A DNA stretch of 39,000 nt from Tagaea sp. CACIAM 22H2. Lineage in GTDB: Bacteria; Pseudomonadota; Alphaproteobacteria; CACIAM-22H2. The notes beneath the pieces are model-generated. The model saw nothing but the letters and a program-made list of their open reading frames with translations. It did not search any database and was not told where the DNA came from. Shown in pieces: positions 1 to 9,320 of this stretch; the stretch's first letter is position 1; each line of letters opens with the position of its first letter. The stretch lies in assembly GCA_014444615.1 (NCBI GenBank), contig PVXE01000038.1, positions 1-39,000 on the forward strand, in the 5' to 3' direction. Made by a program: the position numbers and the translations under genes.

Positions 1-1440
<1,440 letters not shown>

Positions 1441-1476
1441 GTCCGAGCCCGCGCAACCGAACGCTATGGCAAGCGG

Positions 1477-1507
1477 AACCCCCGGGGGGCGACCCCGGGG
1501 GTTTTTC
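1477..1507 (+). terminator. Rho-independent terminator of groEL
   Basis: A perfect 11-bp inverted repeat (AACCCCCGGGG at 1477-1487, its complement at 1493-1503) encloses a 5-base loop and runs into a T tract ending at 1506. It lies 37 bases after the groEL stop and separates groEL from the permease gene that starts at 1546. Confidence 0.93.
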
Positions 1508-1545
1508 GTTGCGGGCCGCACGGCGGCGAAATAGGGTCCGCCGCC

Positions 1546-2508
1546 ATGCAAGCTGTTTTCAACGTCGTATTGCCGGTCTTCGGCATCGTTTTCGCGGGCT
1601 ATCTCGCGGGCCGCGTGCGGCTGTTGGGCGCCGACTCGTCCGAAGCGCTGAACAAATTCTGCTACTGGTTCGCGCTGCCGCCCGTGTTGTTTCTCGGGCC
1701 CGCGCGCGTGCCGCTCGATCAGGTGTTCAACCTGCCCTTCATCGGCGCCTTTTTCGGCGGGGTGATGTTCGCGTGGTTCGTGGGGCTGGTCGGCCTCGTC
1801 CTGTTCTTCCGCGCGAGCACGGCGCAGACGGCGCTCGCCTTGTCCTGCGGCACGTTCGCGAATACCGGCTATATGGGCATTCCGCTGTTCATCGCCGCGT
1901 TCGGCGCCGCCAACGCGCTGCCCGCAATCATCGTGACGGTGGGCTACACGCTCACCCTCGTCGCCGCGACGGTCGTGCTGGTCGAAAGCGGTTTGACCGG
2001 TCAAGGCGGTGCCGCGCGCGCGGCGCTCAACGTCGTCAAAGGCCTGGCCAAAAGTCCGCTGGTCGTGCCGCCCTTGCTGGGTCTTGCGTGGAATTTGAGC
2101 GGCGTGGCGCTGCCCCGGCCGATCGTCAATTTCGGCGAATTGCTGGGGGCGGCGGCGGGCCCGTGCGCGCTGTTTGCGATCGGTCTGTTCCTGTCGGGCC
2201 GATCGCTCGGAACGCTCGCGGGCGGGCGCAAATCGATCGAGGTCGGCTGGCTCGTCGCCGTCAAATTGCTGATCCAGCCGCTGGCGACGTGGTGGCTCGC
2301 GGGTTATTTCGGGCTCGACCCGTTCTGGACCGCGTCGGCGGTGATCCTCGCCGCCTTGCCGACGGCGGCTTTGTGCTTCGTGCTGGCGCAGCAATACCGG
2401 CTTTATGTCGAGCGCGCCTCGGCGACGATCCTGGTCTCGACGGTGCTGTCGGCCGCGACGATTTCGGCGGTCATGATTCTGTTCGCGGGCGTGAAGCCCC
2501 CGGTTTGA
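1546..2508 (+). CDS. AEC family transporter (auxin efflux carrier-like permease)
   Basis: Inner-membrane permease of the auxin efflux carrier / malate permease superfamily (AEC), 320 residues, the usual family length. The sequence is a run of hydrophobic helices, about ten, beginning at residue 2. The segment around residues 105-110 (FANTGYMGIPL) matches the conserved N-x-G-x-x-G-x-P helix-break motif of the family. The substrate cannot be told from sequence; bacterial members export or exchange dicarboxylates or other organic acids. The ATG at 1546 is chosen because the hydrophobic start follows at once. The last 38 bases overlap the 3' end of the helicase gene on the opposite strand. Confidence 0.85.
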   Translation: MQAVFNVVLPVFGIVFAGYLAGRVRLLGADSSEALNKFCYWFALPPVLFLGPARVPLDQVFNLPFIGAFFGGVMFAWFVGLVGLVLFFRASTAQTALALSCGTFANTGYMGIPLFIAAFGAANALPAIIVTVGYTLTLVAATVVLVESGLTGQGGAARAALNVVKGLAKSPLVVPPLLGLAWNLSGVALPRPIVNFGELLGAAAGPCALFAIGLFLSGRSLGTLAGGRKSIEVGWLVAVKLLIQPLATWWLAGYFGLDPFWTASAVILAALPTAALCFVLAQQYRLYVERASATILVSTVLSAATISAVMILFAGVKPPV

Positions 2509-5287
2509 AAAATTCGCGCGTCGCGGCGATCGCGTCGGCCAATCCCATGCGCTCGACCTTCGTGCCGGGCGGAAAAGCGCCCGCGAGCCGCGACGGGAAG
2601 CGCCCGTCGAGCAGCACGAACACGCCCGAATCGTCGGCCTTGCGCACCAGCCGCCCGAAGGCTTGGCGCAAACGCAAACGCACGATGCGGTCGTCATAGG
2701 CGCTTTTGCCGAACGCCGCGCGGCGCGCCTTGTGCAGAATATCGGGGCGCGGCCAGGGGACACGATCGAACACGATCAAGCGCAGCGCGCGCCCGGGCAC
2801 GTCCACGCCGTCGCGCACGGCATCCGTGCCCAGCAGGCACGAATCCTCCTCGGCGCGGAAAATGTCGACCAATGTCGATACGTCCAAGCGATCGACATGC
2901 TGGGCGTAGAGCGGCAAGCCCGCCGCTTCGATCGCCTTGCCGATGCGGCCATGCACCGCTTTCAACCGGCCGATCGCGGTGAACAGACCCAGCGCCCCGC
3001 CGCCCGACGCCAGAAAAAGCTCCCGATACGCCGCGGCGACGCGGTCGGGCTCGTCGCGACCCAGATCGTTGACGACCAGCACGCGCGTGCGCGCCGCGTA
3101 GTCGAAGGGCGAGGGCATTTGCGCACGCACGTAATCGGGCATGTGGCGTGCGCCCGTGCGTTCGGCCGCGGCCGCCCAATCCTTGTCGACGTCGCCGGTC
3201 GCGTCGGTCAGCGTCGCCGAGGTGATCAACGCGCCATGCGCAGGCCGCAGCACGGTCGCGGCGAAAGGCACGGTCGGATCGATCCAGCGGCGGTTGAGGC
3301 CGACATCCGTATCGCGCCCGTCGATGCGGTCGAGCGAGATCCAATCGACGAATTCGGGCGGCGTTTCGCTCGACAGCGATTTCAGCATCGCGCGCCAGCC
3401 GGCAAGCTCGTTATTGGCGCGCCGCGCCAAGCCGCGCGCCACGGCTTCGATGCGCGCGCGCGTGGCGGTGTCGAGCTCGGCGGCTTCGTCGTCGAGCTTC
3501 TCGGCAAGGCGCTTGGCGAGTGCGAGCAACGGTTCGGCGATGCGCGCGAGCGACGCGTCGAGCTTGTCGGCGGCTTCAATCAAACCGGGAATCGGCGGGC
3601 GCGGATCGGTTTCCAGCGAGTATCCGTCGTCCTCGCCGTCGGCACGCGCGATGGTTTGTTTGCGCAACAAAGCGAGGAACGCTTCGGTCGTGCCGATCGT
3701 TTCGCCCGACAAGCGCGCGAGCCAGCCTTCGCCAGGCAGCGATCGCGCAGCCGCGATCGCGTGTTCGATCATCGCTTCGGCGCGTTCGTCGCCGGCGACC
3801 AGATCGTTGGCGCGCGCCTTCAATCCGCGCGCGCGCTGCCGGCCGCCTTCCGCGCCGACGATCCAGCGGCGAAGTTCGCTCGTCTCCAAACCCGACAAGG
3901 CCGAGCCAAAGGCGGAGTCCGCCGCTTCGAAAACATGATGGCCTTCGTCGAACACGTAGCGCAAAGGCTGGCGTGCATCGGTGGCGCCCGCCGTTTGGTC
4001 GGCGGTCGCGGCCCCGAGTGCCGCCTGGATCATCACCAGCGCATGGTTGGCGATGACGATTTCGGCGCGGCGCGCGCGCCGCACGCTCTTCTCGATCGGG
4101 CAGCGCGAATAATGCGCACACGCGGCGTAGACGCATTCGCCACGCCGATCCGCCAATCCGCGCGTGCGCACCTTGCCGACCAGATCGGGCAGCCACGCCG
4201 GGAAGTCGCCGCCAACCATGTCGCCGTCGCGGCTTGCCGCCGCCCAGCGCGCCATCAGCCCGAGGGGTACGGCGTCCGACGGGCGCGTGATCACGCCGCG
4301 CACCGCTTCTTCCATGTTCAGCAGGCACAGATAGTTTTCGCGGCCCTTGCGCAGCACGACCTTGTTGCGCTTCTCGGCCGGTTCTTCGAACAGCCGATCG
4401 AGCTCCCGGTCGATCTGGTGCTGAAGATTCTTGGTGTAGGTCGAAACCCACACCGCGCCATTGTTCTTCTCAGCCCACAATGTCGCAGGCGCGAGATAGC
4501 CGAGCGTTTTGCCCACACCCGTACCCGCTTCGGCGACGACGAGGCGCGTATGCTCGGGATCGTCCTTGGGCAGGAACGCGGCACTGGCGGCCGACGCGTA
4601 ATCGGCTTGTTCGGGTCGCGCTTCGCTTGCCGCGCCCAGCATATCGGCCAAGCGGCGGCGCGCTTCGCCGGGATCGACCGCGTCGTTGCCGGGGGCGGAT
4701 TCGGGCGCTTGCTCTTCCCATTCGTCGATCCGGCGCCAGACTTCGAGGCCTTGCAGCGAGCGATCCTTCTCGAACGCGGTCGGATCGTCGCCCAGCGCCG
4801 CGAGTACGGACGGCGCCCAGCGCCATCCGCCGCGTGCCATTGCACGCGCGACCGCCAGAATATCCGGATTGCGCGCGGTCAACGGCTCGGCGAGTTCGGC
4901 GAGCAAGGCCGCGACCGCCTCGCGCACGGCCTGCGCTTCGGCCGACAACGAATGCGGCACGACGATGCCCATCGCTTGGGCCAAGCCCCGCGGTGTCGGC
5001 ACGCAAAATTTCGCAGGCCGAACGAATGCATACAATTCAAGCGCGTCGATGGAAGCGATCCGGTCGAGGCCCAGGCGTTTGCTTTGGGCCGGTGCGTGGA
5101 CCAGCAGCGGCGCTTCTGCCAAGGCGCGCGACGCGGCCTCGCGTAAGGACAATTCCTCGATTTCGCCGTCGGCGGTCAACCACGCGGCGCGCGCCACGCC
5201 CGCGACCAGGATTGGGGCGTCGGGCAGCCTTACCGCGCCGCTGGCGCGGCGGTTGAAAGCGACGATCGAGGGCGGCGAATCGGGCAT
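2471..5287 (-). CDS. ATP-dependent DNA helicase, DinG/Rad3 (XPD-like) family with degenerate exonuclease-like N-terminus
   Basis: Superfamily 2 iron-sulfur helicase of the DinG/XPD type, expected to unwind DNA forks or R-loops 5' to 3'. With the start at MPDSPPS the protein has 938 residues. Walker A (AGTGVGKT) is at about 254-261 and the DEAH-type box is DEGH at about 447-450. Four cysteines between them (about 321, 385, 390, 396) fit the 4Fe-4S site of this family. Residues 1-110 resemble the DnaQ-like exonuclease found in some DinG proteins, but the DxE and HNxxFD acidic residues are missing. A longer start at 5323 is possible; 5287 is preferred because the longer form adds only an Arg-rich stretch. 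It is divergent from lysK and convergent with the AEC gene. Confidence 0.9.
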   Translation of the reverse strand: MPDSPPSIVAFNRRASGAVRLPDAPILVAGVARAAWLTADGEIEELSLREAASRALAEAPLLVHAPAQSKRLGLDRIASIDALELYAFVRPAKFCVPTPRGLAQAMGIVVPHSLSAEAQAVREAVAALLAELAEPLTARNPDILAVARAMARGGWRWAPSVLAALGDDPTAFEKDRSLQGLEVWRRIDEWEEQAPESAPGNDAVDPGEARRRLADMLGAASEARPEQADYASAASAAFLPKDDPEHTRLVVAEAGTGVGKTLGYLAPATLWAEKNNGAVWVSTYTKNLQHQIDRELDRLFEEPAEKRNKVVLRKGRENYLCLLNMEEAVRGVITRPSDAVPLGLMARWAAASRDGDMVGGDFPAWLPDLVGKVRTRGLADRRGECVYAACAHYSRCPIEKSVRRARRAEIVIANHALVMIQAALGAATADQTAGATDARQPLRYVFDEGHHVFEAADSAFGSALSGLETSELRRWIVGAEGGRQRARGLKARANDLVAGDERAEAMIEHAIAAARSLPGEGWLARLSGETIGTTEAFLALLRKQTIARADGEDDGYSLETDPRPPIPGLIEAADKLDASLARIAEPLLALAKRLAEKLDDEAAELDTATRARIEAVARGLARRANNELAGWRAMLKSLSSETPPEFVDWISLDRIDGRDTDVGLNRRWIDPTVPFAATVLRPAHGALITSATLTDATGDVDKDWAAAAERTGARHMPDYVRAQMPSPFDYAARTRVLVVNDLGRDEPDRVAAAYRELFLASGGGALGLFTAIGRLKAVHGRIGKAIEAAGLPLYAQHVDRLDVSTLVDIFRAEEDSCLLGTDAVRDGVDVPGRALRLIVFDRVPWPRPDILHKARRAAFGKSAYDDRIVRLRLRQAFGRLVRKADDSGVFVLLDGRFPSRLAGAFPPGTKVERMGLADAIAATREFFKPGASRPRTES

Positions 5288-5352
5288 TTCCGGCACTATA
5301 GGCGCTCGGCGGCGTTGACGCACCGCGTGCCAGCACCTAGTTTCGCGACCCC

Positions 5353-6948
5353 ATGACCGAAACGACCCAAATGCCGATTTCCCGCGAGGACGCGCTCAAA
5401 GGGCGCGCCTGGCCCTTCGAAGAAGCGCGCAAGCTGATCGCCCGTCTGGGCGGCAAAGCGCCGGAAAAAGGCTATGTGCTGTTCGAAACGGGCTATGGCC
5501 CGTCGGGCTTGCCGCATATCGGCACGTTCGGCGAGGTCGCGCGCACCACGATGGTGCGCAAGGCGTTCGAAATGATGACCGGCCTGCCGACGCGGCTTTT
5601 CGCGTTTTCGGACGACATGGACGGTCTGCGCAAGGTGCCGGACAACATCCCCAATCCGGAGATGATCCGCCCGCATCTGGGCAAGCCGCTGACGCAAGTG
5701 CCGGACCCGTTCGGCACGCACCCGTCCTTTGGCCAGCACAACAACGCGAAGCTGCGCTCGTTCCTCGATTCCTTCGGCTTCGAGTACGAGTTCGTCTCGG
5801 CGACCGATCGCTACAAGTCGGGCGCGTTCGACGAAACGCTGCTGAAGGTCTTGCGCGCCTATGACGAGATCATGGCGATCATGCTGCCCACGCTGGGCGA
5901 GGAACGCCGCGCGACCTATTCGCCCTTCCTGCCCGTGTCGCCGAAATCCGGCCGCGTGCTGCAAACCCAGATCTTGGAGCGCAAGGCGTCGAGCGTCGTC
6001 TTCCGCGACGAGGACGGCGAAACGGTCGAAGCGCCGGTGACCGGGGGCGCTTGCAAGCTGCAATGGAAGGTCGACTGGGCGATGCGCTGGGCGGCACTCG
6101 GCGTCGACTACGAAATGTCGGGCAAGGATCTGATCGATTCGGTCAAGCAATCCTCGAAGATCGTGCGCGCCATCGGCGGCAAGCCGCCGGAAGGCTTCAC
6201 CTACGAGCTTTTCCTCGACGAAAACGGCGAGAAGATCTCGAAGTCGCGCGGCAACGGCCTGACGATCGAGGAATGGCTGACCTATGGCCCGCCGGAAAGC
6301 CTGTCGCTGTTCATGTTCCAGCAGCCCAAGGCGGCCAAGCGTCTGCATTTCGACGTGATCCCGCGCCACGTGGACGATTACCTGTCTTTCGTCGAGCGCT
6401 ATCCCACGCAGAATCTGCAACAGCGTTTGGACAATCCGGCGTTCCATATCCATTTGGGCAATCCGCCCGCCCCGGAAGCCAACGCGCTGCCGTTCAATAT
6501 TCTGCTGAACCTCGCCTCGGTCGCGAATACCGAAGACAAGTCGGTGCTGTGGGGCTTCATCTCGCGCTACGCGCCGCAAGCCAATCCGCAGGCGAACCCG
6601 ATGCTCGACCGTCTGGTCGGGCACGCGATCGCCTATTTCCGCGACAAGGTGAAGCCGACGCGCGTCTATCGCGCGCCGACGGAGGCCGAGCGTAAGGCGC
6701 TCGCCGATCTCGACGCGATGCTGGCGGGCTTGCCCGCGGGCGCCGATGCGAGTGCCATCCAGAACCACATCTACGAAATCGGCAAGCGGCCGGATTTCGC
6801 GGATCTCAAAGCGTGGTTCCAGTGCCTCTATGAAACGCTGCTGGGGTCGAGCCAAGGCCCGCGCATGGGGTCGTTCGTGGCGCTTTACGGTGTGCCCGAA
6901 ACGCGCGCGCTGATCGCCAAGGCGCTGTCGGGCGAACTCGCGAAGTAA
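5353..6948 (+). CDS. lysK: Lysine--tRNA ligase, class I (archaeal type)
   Basis: Charges tRNA-Lys with lysine in the cytosol using ATP. This 531-residue enzyme is of the class I (Rossmann) type rather than the class II LysRS of most bacteria. The HIGH signature reads HIGT at residues 55-58 ([10 protein letters not shown]) and the KMSKS loop reads KISKS at 294-298. The length fits class I LysRS. Class I LysRS is common in archaea, spirochaetes and many alphaproteobacteria, so this supports the taxonomic guess. It starts 65 bases from the divergent helicase gene. Its stop abuts, with no spacer, the stop of the convergent repressor gene that begins the prophage remnant. Confidence 0.96.
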   Translation: MTETTQMPISREDALKGRAWPFEEARKLIARLGGKAPEKGYVLFETGYGPSGLPHIGTFGEVARTTMVRKAFEMMTGLPTRLFAFSDDMDGLRKVPDNIPNPEMIRPHLGKPLTQVPDPFGTHPSFGQHNNAKLRSFLDSFGFEYEFVSATDRYKSGAFDETLLKVLRAYDEIMAIMLPTLGEERRATYSPFLPVSPKSGRVLQTQILERKASSVVFRDEDGETVEAPVTGGACKLQWKVDWAMRWAALGVDYEMSGKDLIDSVKQSSKIVRAIGGKPPEGFTYELFLDENGEKISKSRGNGLTIEEWLTYGPPESLSLFMFQQPKAAKRLHFDVIPRHVDDYLSFVERYPTQNLQQRLDNPAFHIHLGNPPAPEANALPFNILLNLASVANTEDKSVLWGFISRYAPQANPQANPMLDRLVGHAIAYFRDKVKPTRVYRAPTEAERKALADLDAMLAGLPAGADASAIQNHIYEIGKRPDFADLKAWFQCLYETLLGSSQGPRMGSFVALYGVPETRALIAKALSGELAK

Positions 6949-7590
6949 CTACTGGCTCGCCCAGACGATGCGATGGATGAAGGCCACACCGCCGGCATCC
7001 ATCGCTTCGATCTCGTTTCCGCCGATCAACGGCAGCACTTCCACATGGCGCGACGTGCGGCGCACGAATTCGCGCGCGACCAAGCGGCCGACGATGCTGC
7101 GCAACATCACGCGATCGCCGCGCCGCGCGGGCGCATGCGGGCTGACGATCAGTACATTGCCGTCGCGGTAGAGCGGCTCCAACGAATCCCCGTTGACGAT
7201 CAGTGCGTAGGCGTCGTCGTCGAACAGATCGGGGAAGGCGAGTTCGTCCCACGCCGCCCCCGTGGGTTTGCCCGCGTTATCGAAAGCGTCGCGCAACTGC
7301 GCGTCGGAAATCGATAGTGATGGCAGTTTTTTGCGCGCGCCGATTCCGCCCGCCGACGGCACGACGCCGGCTTGCGCCAGGAAATCCAACGGGTTGGTCC
7401 CTGTGGTGTCGAAGATTCGTGCCAAGGATTCGAGCGACGGGAAGCGCAGCCGCCCATCCGGACCGATGCGCTTGGAGCGATTGAACGCGCTGGGATCGAG
7501 GCCCGCGCGCTTCGCGAGCCCCGACAGCGAGAAGTTATGGTCGCGCGCGACCTTGTCGATCGCCGACCAGATATCCGCATGACGCAACAT
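6949..7590 (-). CDS. Phage-type repressor, HTH plus S24 (LexA/CI-like) domain
   Basis: A 213-residue transcription regulator. Residues about 5-70 form a helix-turn-helix domain (FSLSGLAKRAGLDPSAFNRSK). Residues about 118-210 form a LexA/CI-type S24 domain. The serine nucleophile is visible in NGDSLEPLY (Ser136). The position 37 residues further on, where LexA has its catalytic lysine, is Arg173 (VAREF), so self-cleavage may be lost. A strong palindrome 63-86 bases upstream of the start is its likely operator and suggests autoregulation. It lies at the edge of a decayed prophage and is most likely the former lysogeny repressor, though a host regulator of the same family cannot be excluded. Confidence 0.85.
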   Translation of the reverse strand: MLRHADIWSAIDKVARDHNFSLSGLAKRAGLDPSAFNRSKRIGPDGRLRFPSLESLARIFDTTGTNPLDFLAQAGVVPSAGGIGARKKLPSLSISDAQLRDAFDNAGKPTGAAWDELAFPDLFDDDAYALIVNGDSLEPLYRDGNVLIVSPHAPARRGDRVMLRSIVGRLVAREFVRRTSRHVEVLPLIGGNEIEAMDAGGVAFIHRIVWASQ

Positions 7591-7652
7591 AACGGTGAAA
7601 TCTTCGCATGGCGGGCGGGGGAAGGCGATGGGAAAAGAATCCTATCTCGGAA

Positions 7653-7676
7653 AAAATAGGAAAAAATTCCTATTTT
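7653..7676. promoter_or_regulatory. Putative operator palindrome for the S24-type repressor
   Basis: Perfect 10-bp inverted repeat, AAAATAGGAA (7653-7662) and TTCCTATTTT (7667-7676), with an AAAA spacer, in an AT-rich patch inside GC-rich DNA. A third half-site, TCCTAT, occurs at 7640-7645. The location between the divergent repressor gene and the phage genes fits a CI-like operator. A weak possible plus-strand promoter (TTGAGA at 7685-7690) adjoins it. Confidence 0.75.
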
Positions 7677-7755
7677 AAAATCCGTTGAGACGATGCGGCG
7701 CGAATCGTTATTCCTGGGGCGTCGAATTGATCCGCCATCTCCAGGAACCCGCATC

Positions 7756-8229
7756 ATGGGCCTTGCCTTCGCCGATACGCCGACCGCCGAATTCGCGCTG
7801 ATCCGCCCCGGATCGGAGGCGCTGGTCGTGTTCCGCGACCACACCGAAATCGCGTGGTTGCGCTGGTTGAAGCGCGGCTTCCGCCATTGCGCGGTCGTGG
7901 TGCGGATCGGCGGCGAATGGGTGATGATCGACTCGCTGTCGCATTCGATTTGTGTCGGTAAATTCGGGGCCGAACCGATGCAGCACCTCGCCCGGCGATA
8001 TCGCCGGGCCGGGCACATTGTCGTCGAAACCGCGGTCGGCGAAGGCAAGGCGCGCGTGGCGCCGCCGCTGCCTTTCACTTGCGTCGAGGCGGTCAAGCGC
8101 GTGCTGGGCGTCCAAAGCTGGTTCGTGCTTACGCCCTATCAGCTCTATCGCCATCTGCGCGTCCGCACACGTGACCGCCGCCGCGACATCGGCGGCGAGA
8201 TGCGTCCGGCGGTCGCCGAAGTGGCGTGA
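7756..8229 (+). CDS. Prophage protein of unknown function, possible cysteine-peptidase-like fold
   Basis: A 157-residue protein when started at MGLAFADT; the reading frame is open further upstream (possible ATG at 7693), but the 7756 ATG follows an AGGAA about ten bases ahead and begins at the conserved-looking part. The body has a His-Cys pair (FRHCAVVV), a second Cys/Asp/His stretch (WVMIDSLSHSICV) and a third Cys in PFTCVEAVKRVLGV. This Cys/His layout recalls NlpC/P60-like or papain-like folds, but no catalytic triad can be assigned. Proteins of this look are found in prophages next to podovirus head genes, which fits the context. No function is claimed beyond phage origin. Confidence 0.6.
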   Translation: MGLAFADTPTAEFALIRPGSEALVVFRDHTEIAWLRWLKRGFRHCAVVVRIGGEWVMIDSLSHSICVGKFGAEPMQHLARRYRRAGHIVVETAVGEGKARVAPPLPFTCVEAVKRVLGVQSWFVLTPYQLYRHLRVRTRDRRRDIGGEMRPAVAEVA

Positions 8230-8285
8230 GAACAAATATCGATCATTTAGATTACCAAAACACGAAAGCAAATCAGGAGATCGTC

Positions 8286-8498
8286 ATGGGTTCGATATTC
8301 TCGTCCGCGCCGTCGGCCCCGCCGCCGCCGCCGCCGCCGCCGCCTTTGCCCGATCCCGAGGCCGAGCGCCGCGAAGCGCGCATCAAGGCGATGCTGCGCC
8401 GCCGACGCGGCCGCCAAGGCCTGCTCGCGACGGGCGAGCGCGGCGTGCTGACCGCGTCGATTCTGCCCGATCAGACCCAGACGAAGTTGGGGGCGTGA
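8286..8498 (+). CDS. Small proline-rich phage protein preceding the portal gene
   Basis: A 70-residue protein starting at MGSIFSSAPSAPP. The start is set by an AGGAG at 8276-8280; the frame is open upstream (8226) but without a ribosome site. It has an N-terminal MGSIFS, a tract of nine prolines, a charged Arg-rich middle (RRRRGRQG) and a LLATGERGVL segment. This MGxxFS + polyproline + RGRxxxLLTG pattern is typical of small proteins encoded just before the head-tail connector in T7-like and related podoviruses, where the equivalent (T7 gp7.3) is a tail-assembly/adsorption protein. The functional link is by analogy. The next gene, 5 bases downstream, is a broken portal gene, consistent with that order. 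Confidence 0.65.
   Translation: MGSIFSSAPSAPPPPPPPPPLPDPEAERREARIKAMLRRRRGRQGLLATGERGVLTASILPDQTQTKLGA
8319..8342 (+). repeat. (CCG)8 trinucleotide microsatellite
   Basis: Eight uninterrupted CCG codons encode the polyproline tract of the small phage protein. Such a tract can change length by slippage, in frame. Confidence 0.9.
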
Positions 8499-8503
8499 GC
8501 GCC

Positions 8504-8794
8504 ATGGACTCCGCACCCGATCAAGCCCAGGAAATTCTGCGCCGCTATCGCCGCGCCAAACAGACGCGGGGACCGTGGGAATCGATCTGGCAGGATTGCT
8601 ACGACTTCGCGCTGCCGCAGCGTTCGGCGTTGGCGCCGTCCGTCGCCCCCGATCGCCGCGCCGACCGCCTGCGAATGACTCGACGCGCTCGACGAGATCA
8701 AGGTCGGCAGCGAAGAAAGCCAGACGGTGATCAACTCGGACGCCTGCGTGCTGGGCCGAAAGACCGACGAACTGATCATCGAAGCGCTGGGTGA
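8504..8794 (+). pseudogene. Truncated phage portal (head-tail connector) gene, 5' fragment
   Basis: The ATG at 8504 opens a frame whose first ~55 residues (AQEILRRYRRAKQTRGPWES, then WQDCYDFALPQR) match the N-terminus of podovirus head-tail connector/portal proteins, which normally run to about 500-550 residues and continue after the ADRL sequence with a DGTA motif. Here the similarity stops at about 8672 and the frame runs on as Arg-rich nonsense to a stop at 8792-8794. The break coincides with the beginning of a capsid-like fragment in another frame. The product, if made, would be a 96-residue dead protein. Confidence 0.7.
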
Positions 8795-8872
8795 GTCGAC
8801 CAACTATGCGGGCGACAACAGCTCAGGCATGACCATATCTAAGGTGCTAACCGCCTTCAAGATGTTGGGCGC
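8679..8872 (+). pseudogene. Internal fragment of a phage major capsid protein gene
   Basis: Read in the frame of base 8682, this stretch encodes LDEIKVGSEESQTV, then GRKTDELIIEALGEST and GMTISKVLTAFKMLGA. This is the central region of a podovirus-type major capsid protein (the GRKTDxLIIxAL helix followed by a T-x-x-K-V-x-x-A helix). A stop codon precedes it at 8676-8678, and both the beginning and end of the gene are missing. A GTG at 8727 could open the same frame, which continues as far as 9320, but the part after about 8872 is no longer capsid-like. Confidence 0.6.
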
Positions 8873-9010
8873 GACGACGGGCTCGACGCGGTCGCGGGTT
8901 GTTTGCTGTCCGAGCCCGTGCGCTTCGGCCCGCCGGAAAGCACCGCCAAACGCAAGGATTGGCGCCCCGGTGCGGGCGGCCACGCCGCCAAAACCGAATT
9001 CGAACCATAG
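8873..9010 (+). pseudogene. 3' fragment of a phage large terminase gene
   Basis: In the frame starting at 8873 the translation begins DDGLDAVAGCLLSEPVRF, continues KRKDWRPG and ends at a TAG at 9008-9010. The DDGxDAxAG motif followed by a short basic tail is typical of the C-terminus of phage large terminase (the nuclease/packaging subunit). Only about 45 residues survive. The fragment is fused directly to the capsid fragment, in a different frame, so it cannot be expressed as part of a terminase. The RBS of the next gene starts 3 bases after its stop. Confidence 0.55.
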
Positions 9011-9026
9011 AGAAGGAGTGCGCGCG

Positions 9027-9320
9027 ATGCCGGCGATGGAATTCCCGCCCGACATGTTGTTGGGCGCCGCGACCAACACTTCGGCGCTCGGCGCGATGGT
9101 GTGGCTCGTCTGGCGCCATCGGCGCGACGCCGAACAGGCGATCGACGCCGCGCGCCGCGTGGCGGCGGCGGAAGCGCGCGAATTGCGCGAAGCGCTCGCC
9201 GATTTCAAGCTGCAGGTCGCGCGCGGCTACGCGTCGATCGGCTATTTGAAGGATGTCGAGAATCGCCTCACGCGCCATTTGCTGCGCATCGAGGCGAAGC
9301 TCGACGGAGAGCGGCCATGA
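9027..9320 (+). CDS. Small phage membrane protein, one TM helix plus coiled coil (lysis-module type)
   Basis: A 97-residue protein starting at MPAMEFPPDM; the start is decided by AAGGAG at 9013-9018. Residues about 10-29 form one hydrophobic helix (LLGAATNTSALGAMVWLVW). The rest is a charged alpha-helical segment rich in Ala, Arg and Glu that looks like a coiled coil. It overlaps the following holin-like gene by ATGA, so the two are translationally coupled. Single-TM coiled-coil proteins of this kind accompany holins in phage and GTA-like clusters; a spanin-like or DUF2730-like role is possible but not shown. Unlike the structural genes just upstream, it is intact. Confidence 0.7.
   Translation: MPAMEFPPDMLLGAATNTSALGAMVWLVWRHRRDAEQAIDAARRVAAAEARELREALADFKLQVARGYASIGYLKDVENRLTRHLLRIEAKLDGERP

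Noticed and set aside
2663..5146. 827-codon plus-strand frame opposite the helicase
   Set aside because: Antisense shadow of the helicase, which has clear Walker A, DEGH and Fe-S cysteine motifs.
8727..9026. Single gene from the GTG at 8727 through to 9320
   Set aside because: The frame joins a capsid fragment, out-of-frame terminase remnant and a small membrane protein by chance. The strong AAGGAG at 9013-9018 marks the real start at 9027.
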